NCBI GenBank assembly: GCA_002726335.1
Contig: PBSR01000138.1
Location: 1 to 11,315 of the forward strand
DNA from: Gemmatimonadaceae bacterium
Lineage (GTDB): Bacteria > Latescibacterota > UBA2968 > UBA8231
Reading direction: 5' to 3'
DNA length: 11,315 nt
Under the pieces are notes generated by a model, which saw only the letters and a program-made list of their open reading frames with translations, was not told the origin of the DNA and searched no databases. Positions 6,808 to 11,315 of this stretch are shown here, one piece after another (within the stretch, counting starts at the first letter, position 1; each line of letters starts with the position of its first letter). The translations under genes and the position numbers were made by a program.

Positions 6808-7911
6808 CTACGAGTGACCGGCGAGGATCTGTCGTAGCCGCGGAGCGACGATCTGCTCCTCGCCTTCTTCCATCATGTAGGGATTGACGGAGATACTGCT
6901 GTCACCGTGGAACACCTCAATGCGGGGCTCGCCCTGTGACAGCTCGCCAGCTACACCGGCCCCGTCGACTCCCAGAGCCGCGGCATCCCAGTGGATGCGG
7001 AGCACGGGCGCCATGTTCGAACGCCCCGGCTGACTCACCTCCAGGGTGACCGATTCGAGGTCCTTCACCGCGTCGCTGACAAACTCCAATCGTCGCTCCC
7101 ACTCCTTCCACTCGGCGTCGTGATCACGACGAACCCACATCTCGACGGCGGCGAGCAGGCCCATCACCTCCTCCTTGCTGGCTTTCATGGGACGGGCCAG
7201 CGCGTGGTGTGGAGCGCCATTGAGGAAGGCGGCCTGCAGCAGCGTTTTCTCGCCGAGAACAAGGCCCGACGACTGTGGCCCTCGCAGGCACTTGCCACCA
7301 CTGTAGCCTACGGCGCTGACACCATCGGCCAGATATCGATTGGGCACGTCCGGACGTTCTGCGGCGGCGTCGACGAAGGAGCGAATGCCATTCGCTTTGC
7401 CCACCGCCGCCATCTGAGCGATCGATATCTCACCCCGGTCGGCGGCATCACCGAATAGCAGCAGCATGGCGGTGTTCTCATTGACGGCCGCCTCCAGTTC
7501 GGCCAGCGTATCGACCTCGACGAGACGCACCCCCACCATACGTACCGCATGGTCGTAGGTATGCCGGTGCCGGCGCTGCACGATGACCTCGTTCTTCATG
7601 CCTGCCGTATCGGGTAGTCGGATCATCTTCTCGGGGTCCGTGCCGGCAACGCAGGCGGCGGTGATCTGGCACAGCGCCGCGGCACAGCCATTCGTCACCA
7701 ACCCCCACTCGCACTGCATCAGCTCGGCGAGGCGCGCCCCCACCGCTTCGGAGAGCTCATCGAGATGGATGTAACGCTTCGAGGCTTCCACCAACGCGGC
7801 CCGCACTTCGGGCAACAGGACAGAGCCGCTGATGATGGTGTACGTACCCTTGCAGTTAATCAGCGGCCGCAGCCCGATCTTCTCGTACGTAGGGAACTCC
7901 AGTTGACTCAC
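6808..7911 (-). CDS. SelA-like PLP-dependent enzyme (aminotransferase class V fold)
   Basis: The 367-residue product belongs to the fold type I PLP enzymes related to SelA and to D-glucosaminate-6-phosphate ammonia-lyase (DgaE). Visible blocks are LINCKGTYT (17-25), VTNGCAAAL (72-80), FVDAAAERP with D181 expected to hold the PLP pyridine nitrogen, and YSGGKCLRGPQSSGL with K207 expected to form the Schiff base. The start is the GTG at 7911. It has GGAGG at good spacing and overlaps the upstream stop as GTGA, and the following residues fit the family N-terminus. A longer frame to 8046 would only add Arg/Pro-rich shadow sequence from inside the upstream gene. No Sec machinery is nearby, so true selenocysteine synthase activity is unlikely. 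A lyase, racemase or aldolase acting on an amino acid or amino sugar is more probable. Translational coupling implies action with the upstream aminotransferase. Confidence 0.88.
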   Translation of the reverse strand: MSQLEFPTYEKIGLRPLINCKGTYTIISGSVLLPEVRAALVEASKRYIHLDELSEAVGARLAELMQCEWGLVTNGCAAALCQITAACVAGTDPEKMIRLPDTAGMKNEVIVQRRHRHTYDHAVRMVGVRLVEVDTLAELEAAVNENTAMLLLFGDAADRGEISIAQMAAVGKANGIRSFVDAAAERPDVPNRYLADGVSAVGYSGGKCLRGPQSSGLVLGEKTLLQAAFLNGAPHHALARPMKASKEEVMGLLAAVEMWVRRDHDAEWKEWERRLEFVSDAVKDLESVTLEVSQPGRSNMAPVLRIHWDAAALGVDGAGVAGELSQGEPRIEVFHGDSSISVNPYMMEEGEEQIVAPRLRQILAGHS

Positions 7912-9128
7912 AGTACGTCCTCCGCGTGGTCGGCCAGGTGTTTTTCGAGGGCCGCCATGCCGGCGCTCGGATCGAGATCGATGCCCTGTCGCGCGAAGGA
8001 GACGCCCAGGGCATGGAGGGTGCGGAACAGATTGGGAGCGCGGCACTGTTCCCCCATCTGCCCGATGCGGACGGCGTTGATGCCGAAGGCGTCGGCGATG
8101 AGCACCTTGAATCGGTCCGTCATGTATTTCCTCGCCCGCCCGTCATCGATCCCCTCCGGCACCTCGATGCCGAGGACCGAGTTCAGCCGGAACTCCGGCG
8201 GGGCATAGAGCTTCAGCCCCATGGCCTCAACCCCCTTCTGCAACGACAGGGAGCTGTGCAGATGGCGTTTGAAGCGGCGCTCCAGGGTCTCTTCGATGAT
8301 CAGGCGCAGAGCCTCGTGCAGGGCGAGAAGGGCCGGTACCGGCGCCGTGTAGTGGTACTTGTGATCGCCCCAGAATTTCTCGGCGCGCAGTACGTCGAGA
8401 CACCAGTGCGGCTTTGGTGCAGTACGCTGAGCCGCTACCTCCCAGGCAGCATCTGAAAACGCGATCAGCGACACGCCCGGCAACGAGGATAACCCTTTCT
8501 GACTGCCGGTGACGACGACGTCGATCCCCCACTCGTCCTTCTTCAACGGCATCGTGCTCAGCGTACAGACAGCGTCGACCACACTCAGGGCGCCATGGTC
8601 ACGGGTCAGAGCGACGATCTCCTCGAGATCCCGGGTCAGGACGCCACTCGAGGTCTCACCCTGAACCATGGTCACCACGTCATAGCTGCCCTGTTGCAGC
8701 GCTTCGGCCACCTGGGGCGCTGACACTGGGCGCCCCTCGGGATCTTCCAGGATCGTGACGTCGGAGCCCACGCCTTCGGCCATCTCGGCGAAGCGCCCGC
8801 TGAACAAGCCGTTGCAAAGCACGAGGACCTTACGCCCCGGCCACAGCAGGTTGCCGATAGCCATCTCCATGGCCGCCGACGCCGGGCCGGAGACGCCATA
8901 GATCCTGACGTCCGTCGTCTGGAACACGTAGCGCGACATCTCACGGATGTGGCGCACCACCATAGACATGGTCTCACCCACGTGGTTGATAACGAGGCTG
9001 CCGGCGTGAGCGACCTCGGCCGGTACGGGCACCGGGCCCGCGGTCATGAGCAGTAGCGGCTCTGCCGGCAGTACTTGATTCAGCGGTGGAGGTTGTGGAC
9101 GCTTGATGTTGCTGTCGACGGGTGTCAC
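7908..9128 (-). CDS. Class V aminotransferase of the alanine-glyoxylate/serine-pyruvate family
   Basis: The 406-residue product resembles alanine-glyoxylate / serine-pyruvate / purine-catabolism aminotransferases (AGXT, PucG). It shows MTAGPVPVP (28-36), VSGPASAAMEMA (79-90), SVVDAVCTL with D185 for the PLP ring, and VVTGSQKGLSSLPG with K211 as the PLP lysine, followed by NAVRIGQMGE (351-360), which occupies the place of the RIGHMG seen in many relatives. The first 25 residues are a proline-rich extension before the conserved GPVPVP block. The start is GTG at 9128 with GAGGAAGGA upstream. The TGA stop overlaps the GTG of the SelA-like gene by 4 bp. The family usually transfers the amino group of Ala or Ser to glyoxylate or a keto acid; the actual substrate pair is not evident. 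It is the first gene after a 183-bp spacer, hence probably the start of a transcript. Confidence 0.9.
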   Translation of the reverse strand: MTPVDSNIKRPQPPPLNQVLPAEPLLLMTAGPVPVPAEVAHAGSLVINHVGETMSMVVRHIREMSRYVFQTTDVRIYGVSGPASAAMEMAIGNLLWPGRKVLVLCNGLFSGRFAEMAEGVGSDVTILEDPEGRPVSAPQVAEALQQGSYDVVTMVQGETSSGVLTRDLEEIVALTRDHGALSVVDAVCTLSTMPLKKDEWGIDVVVTGSQKGLSSLPGVSLIAFSDAAWEVAAQRTAPKPHWCLDVLRAEKFWGDHKYHYTAPVPALLALHEALRLIIEETLERRFKRHLHSSLSLQKGVEAMGLKLYAPPEFRLNSVLGIEVPEGIDDGRARKYMTDRFKVLIADAFGINAVRIGQMGEQCRAPNLFRTLHALGVSFARQGIDLDPSAGMAALEKHLADHAEDVL

Positions 9129-9311
9129 GCCTGTCCTTCCTCTGGGACTGTCTTCGGGGAGATCCTGCCTTGGACTTGCCGACCTAAGATGCCTGTAGGT
9201 CCGCCACCTTGTCCAGATCCCCAGGAGAAACTCGGGGCGCAGAAACCTGGCCTGGCGAATCGTGCGCCACAGGAATGCCCGCGCAGCGGATCCGATAGAC
9301 GGTCGCGCCTG
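9129..9311 (-). promoter_or_regulatory. 183-bp spacer, likely promoter/leader of the two-PLP operon
   Basis: This is the longest non-coding stretch in the window, between the MFS stop and the GTG of the aminotransferase. It holds the ribosome binding site GAGGAAGGA next to the GTG, a nested inverted repeat (described separately), and a small TGCGC/GCGCA inverted repeat at 9263-9285. No convincing -35/-10 pair was found and no plausible small ORF with a ribosome binding site was seen. Its size contrasts with the short spacers elsewhere, so regulation here is plausible. Confidence 0.4.
9157..9222 (-). repeat. Nested inverted repeat in the aminotransferase leader
   Basis: The core GACCTA (9181-9186) pairs perfectly with TAGGTC (9196-9201) around a 9-nt loop. 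Around it GGAC (9172-9175) pairs with GTCC (9211-9214), and outside that GGG plus GATC (9157-9164, one bulged A) pair with GATCCCC (9216-9222). As RNA on the minus strand this is a three-tier stem with two asymmetric internal loops, ending about 28 nt before the GTG start. It could be a structured leader or an operator for a dimeric regulator. No known riboswitch consensus was recognised, and GC-rich DNA yields such pairings by chance. Confidence 0.3.
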
Positions 9312-10589
9312 TCAGGCCAGCCGACCCTGATCCGAGTCCTCACCAACGGCTATGGCCAGTCGCTCTTCCACGTGTGCGATGGACGGAATCAGAAGGGCCG
9401 AGAAGCAGACCGCCGTGACGACCAGTCCGCCACCGATATACCATACCCTCAACCCGACGGCCTCGGCCGTCGGACCGGCGATGAGGAGGCTGAGAGGGTA
9501 GACCCCCTGGCACACACTTGTCAGGAGCGTCAACACACGTCCCTGCATGCCGGGTGAAACGGTGGCCTGGATGACGGCCGACATCGGGCCGTTGTAGAGA
9601 GCATTGAAGAAGCCGTTCGCCACCATGGCCACGACGGCCATCGCGAACAGATGTGGCGGGGTAGTACCCAGCACGAACAGGGCGAGTCCTTGCAGCCCGC
9701 CGCCCACGTACATGGTGACAACCTTGCGACGGAATCCTCCCCAGGTCGACAGCACGAGGCCACCGAGAATCAGACCCACGCCCGTAGCCGCCTGCAGCCA
9801 GCCGAGGTGCAGCGCATTGCCCTCGAAGTGCTGGGTCACCAGCAGGGGCATCAACATGAGCACCGGATTGATGACGAAGTTCATGAAGCCGGCCAGGCGC
9901 GTGATATAAAGGAGGCCGCGATGGTGCCACACGAATCGAAAGGCCACGGCAATCGAGCAGGCCAGCCCCTCCTCTTTCCCGGCATCTTCAGTCGGCGGCT
10001 GAGGAATCCTGAGAAACAGCAGCGGCAGCACGGCGAACACTGCCGTCCCCACGTCGAGCAGCATGACACCGTGAACGGGTAGCACGCTGATCAGGAAGGC
10101 GCCAAGAATGGGGCCCACTACCTGCAAGGCCCCGCTCATGCTTTGATTCAGCCCGGCTATTCTTGTGAGGTGGCTCTTGGGTACGAGCATCGTCGTCGAG
10201 GCGACGATGGCCGGTCCGTGAAAGGTGCCCCCCACGGCCCGAGCGACGATGACCAGGTAGACGTGCCATATCTGCATCGAACCCGTCCAGAACAGATAGG
10301 CCAGGCAGAGCGACACGAGCGCGATGAAAGTATCCGCGGCGATGATCGTCAGACGTCGATTCCAGCGATCGACGCAGGCTCCGGCGACCGGCCCCAACAC
10401 GACCTGAGGGACGATGATCCCCAGTGTTGCCGTGGCGAGAACTTGCGCCGATCCCGTCGTCTCCGTCAGCCACCAGACCAGGGCGAATCCACCGGCGCGG
10501 CTGCCGATCCATGAGAGTTGCTGTCCGATCCAGATCGAGAAGAATCGGGGTTTCCAGCTGCCTTCAGGGGTCAGAGATTGTCTGGGCAC
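9312..10589 (-). CDS. Major facilitator superfamily permease (MFS_3/EntS-like)
   Basis: The 425-residue product is strongly hydrophobic with about 12 predicted membrane segments, for example around residues 48-70, 84-102, 108-128, 154-170, 176-193, 264-282, 294-310, 314-332 and 384-401. The motif-A-like loop GPVAGACVDRWNRR (67-80) between segments 2 and 3 is characteristic of MFS proteins. PGMQGRV (346-352) matches a loop common in the MefA/EntS type of efflux carriers. The middle loop (about 195-215) is polar. Drug, siderophore or metabolite export is the usual role in this subgroup; the substrate is unknown. The start is GTG at 10589, the only good candidate before the first membrane segment, although its ribosome binding site is poor. 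The gene follows the SIS isomerase by 48 nt and may share its transcript. The C-terminal tail is short and acidic. Confidence 0.9.
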   Translation of the reverse strand: MPRQSLTPEGSWKPRFFSIWIGQQLSWIGSRAGGFALVWWLTETTGSAQVLATATLGIIVPQVVLGPVAGACVDRWNRRLTIIAADTFIALVSLCLAYLFWTGSMQIWHVYLVIVARAVGGTFHGPAIVASTTMLVPKSHLTRIAGLNQSMSGALQVVGPILGAFLISVLPVHGVMLLDVGTAVFAVLPLLFLRIPQPPTEDAGKEEGLACSIAVAFRFVWHHRGLLYITRLAGFMNFVINPVLMLMPLLVTQHFEGNALHLGWLQAATGVGLILGGLVLSTWGGFRRKVVTMYVGGGLQGLALFVLGTTPPHLFAMAVVAMVANGFFNALYNGPMSAVIQATVSPGMQGRVLTLLTSVCQGVYPLSLLIAGPTAEAVGLRVWYIGGGLVVTAVCFSALLIPSIAHVEERLAIAVGEDSDQGRLA

Positions 10590-10637
10590 GGACGGCTCTA
10601 TCGTGGTGTATGACAGTCCTGGCGTGAGGTCCTGTAC

Positions 10638-11198
10638 CTACTCCTCTTCCTCCATGAAGTAGTAGCACACCAGGTGCATCAGGATCGTGTGTACGTCCTC
10701 CACCCGGCCCATGTGATGGCTGTCAGCGACGATCGCCAGATCGGCGGCGTCGGCCAGCTTGCCGCCGCCGAAGCCGGTCCAGCCGATGACCTCCATGCCG
10801 ATCTGTCTGGCGGCGGCCACCGCTGCCAGGATATTCGGACTGTTGCCCGAGCCGGAGATGGCCAGCAGCACATCGCCCGACTGTCCGAGATTCTTCAGTT
10901 GCTCTGCAAAGATGACATCATAGCTGACATCGTTGGCCAGGGCCGTGATCCACGGAATGTTATCGGTCAGTGCGATGACGCGAAACCGCGGGCCCTGTCG
11001 GCCGTAGCTGGCTCCTTTGCCAAGATCGTTGGCCAGGTGACTCGCCGTGGCGGCGCTGCCGCCATTGCCGCAGAGGAACAGCTGTCCTCCACGCTCGCGC
11101 ACCGCAGCCACCATGTCGCGAGCCGCCTTGATCCGGGCCGGGTCGAGGGCGTCGAGAGTGTTCTTGAGGTCTGTCAGATACTGCTGTATGTGCTGCAT
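10638..11198 (-). CDS. gmhA: SIS-domain sugar isomerase, GmhA (sedoheptulose 7-phosphate isomerase)-like
   Basis: The 186-residue product has the single-SIS-domain layout of GmhA, which converts sedoheptulose 7-phosphate to heptose 7-phosphate for lipopolysaccharide or glycoprotein heptose. Phosphosugar-binding loops are CGNGGSAATASH (43-54) and AISGSGNSPN (113-122). Aligned by memory with E. coli GmhA, metal-site H61 and H180 are kept as H54 and H175, while E65 and Q172 correspond to D58 and E167, conservative changes that keep metal ligands possible. The C-terminus ends in four glutamates. I start the gene at the ATG at 11198 with GGAG 4 nt upstream. A TTG at 11249 would overlap the lipoamide dehydrogenase coding end and adds unconserved residues. 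DiaA-like regulators or other phosphosugar isomerases are alternatives. It lies 28 nt after the lipoamide dehydrogenase gene and 48 nt before the MFS gene. Confidence 0.87.
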   Translation of the reverse strand: MQHIQQYLTDLKNTLDALDPARIKAARDMVAAVRERGGQLFLCGNGGSAATASHLANDLGKGASYGRQGPRFRVIALTDNIPWITALANDVSYDVIFAEQLKNLGQSGDVLLAISGSGNSPNILAAVAAARQIGMEVIGWTGFGGGKLADAADLAIVADSHHMGRVEDVHTILMHLVCYYFMEEEE

Positions 11199-11226
11199 GT
11201 CGCTCCACGTTTGGGTTTCTGCTGTC

Positions 11227-11315
11227 TCAGATGTTGATCGCTTCACCAAAGGCGGCTGCCGCCGCCTCCATCACCCCCTCTGACAGGGTGGGGTGGGCAT
11301 GTACGGTATGCGCCA
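11227..11315 (-). CDS. lpdA: Dihydrolipoamide dehydrogenase (E3), C-terminal fragment
   Basis: The last 29 complete codons of a minus-strand gene enter the window from the right edge and end in TGA at 11227-11229. They encode AHTVHAHPTLSEGV followed by MEAAAAAFGEAINI. The HAHPTLSE signature is the C-terminal active-site segment of dihydrolipoamide dehydrogenase. In that family the second His and the Glu of this motif form the acid-base pair, completed across the homodimer. The enzyme is the FAD-dependent E3 subunit that reoxidises lipoamide in 2-oxo acid dehydrogenase complexes or the glycine cleavage system. Almost all of the gene, including FAD and NAD domains, is outside the window, so which complex it serves is unknown. 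Mercuric reductase relatives lack this exact motif. The GmhA-like gene starts 28 nt downstream, suggesting co-transcription. Confidence 0.9.
   Translation of the reverse strand, partial: AHTVHAHPTLSEGVMEAAAAAFGEAINI

Noticed and set aside
6808..7911. True selenocysteine synthase (SelA) and hence a selenoprotein system
   Set aside because: No selB, selD or tRNA-Sec is visible nearby and coupling to an aminotransferase fits the SelA-like metabolic subgroup better; no in-frame TGA reading was needed to explain any gene here.
7912..8046. 45-residue N-terminal extension of the SelA-like protein
   Set aside because: It is Arg/Pro-rich shadow sequence of the upstream aminotransferase gene; the GTG at 7911 has GGAGG and gives the expected family N-terminus.
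9263..9285. TGCGC/GCGCA inverted repeat as a rho-independent terminator of the MFS gene
   Set aside because: The stem is only 5 bp with a 13-nt loop and no T-tract follows on the minus strand.
11199..11249. TTG start at 11249 for the GmhA-like protein
   Set aside because: It would overlap the end of the lipoamide dehydrogenase gene and add 17 unconserved residues; the ATG at 11198 has a GGAG and gives the usual GmhA length.

Overview
The window is visibly GC-rich with tightly packed, protein-coding DNA in a bacterial style: short spacers, start/stop overlaps and GTG starts. No rRNA, tRNA, IS element, CRISPR array or phage gene was seen, and no stretch over 300 bases lacks a gene. The gene set (class II CCA enzyme, FdhD, an E3 component, a GmhA-type isomerase, a fused homocysteine methyltransferase/MTHFR, sugar isomerase-like proteins) fits an environmental, probably Gram-negative, high-GC bacterium. 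Uncultured phyla such as Latescibacterota, Poribacteria, Gemmatimonadota or Acidobacteriota are my weak guess; no phylogenetic marker is present to settle it.

Left block (1-2481, minus strand). A three-gene operon reads leftwards: fdhD, a TIM-barrel sugar-phosphate isomerase/epimerase-like protein, and a conserved protein of unknown function cut by the window edge. The fdhD stop codon is built into the ribosome binding site of the isomerase gene. A possible 16-codon leader ORF with a strong ribosome binding site ends exactly on the GTG start of fdhD.

Middle block (2518-6467). A plus-strand fused homocysteine S-methyltransferase/methylenetetrahydrofolate reductase converges on, and overlaps by 15 bp, a minus-strand CCA-adding tRNA nucleotidyltransferase. 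Divergent from the latter, 53 bp away, is a plus-strand gene for the IMP cyclohydrolase half of PurH only. It keeps all four expected catalytic residues but lacks the AICAR transformylase half.

Right block (6487-11315, all minus strand). Read in transcription order: the 3' end of dihydrolipoamide dehydrogenase, a GmhA-like SIS isomerase, an MFS exporter-like permease, then after a 183-bp spacer with a nested inverted repeat, an AGT-family class V aminotransferase, a SelA-like PLP enzyme overlapping it by 4 bp, and a 100-residue beta-rich protein of unknown function. The last three look like one functional unit, a candidate uncharacterised amino-compound pathway.

No single spectacular new system is evident. 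The most interesting items are the two-PLP-enzyme operon with its small partner, the stand-alone cyclohydrolase, the unnamed family beside the isomerase, and the putative fdhD leader ORF. Functional calls rest on motifs recognised by eye; no database search was run.
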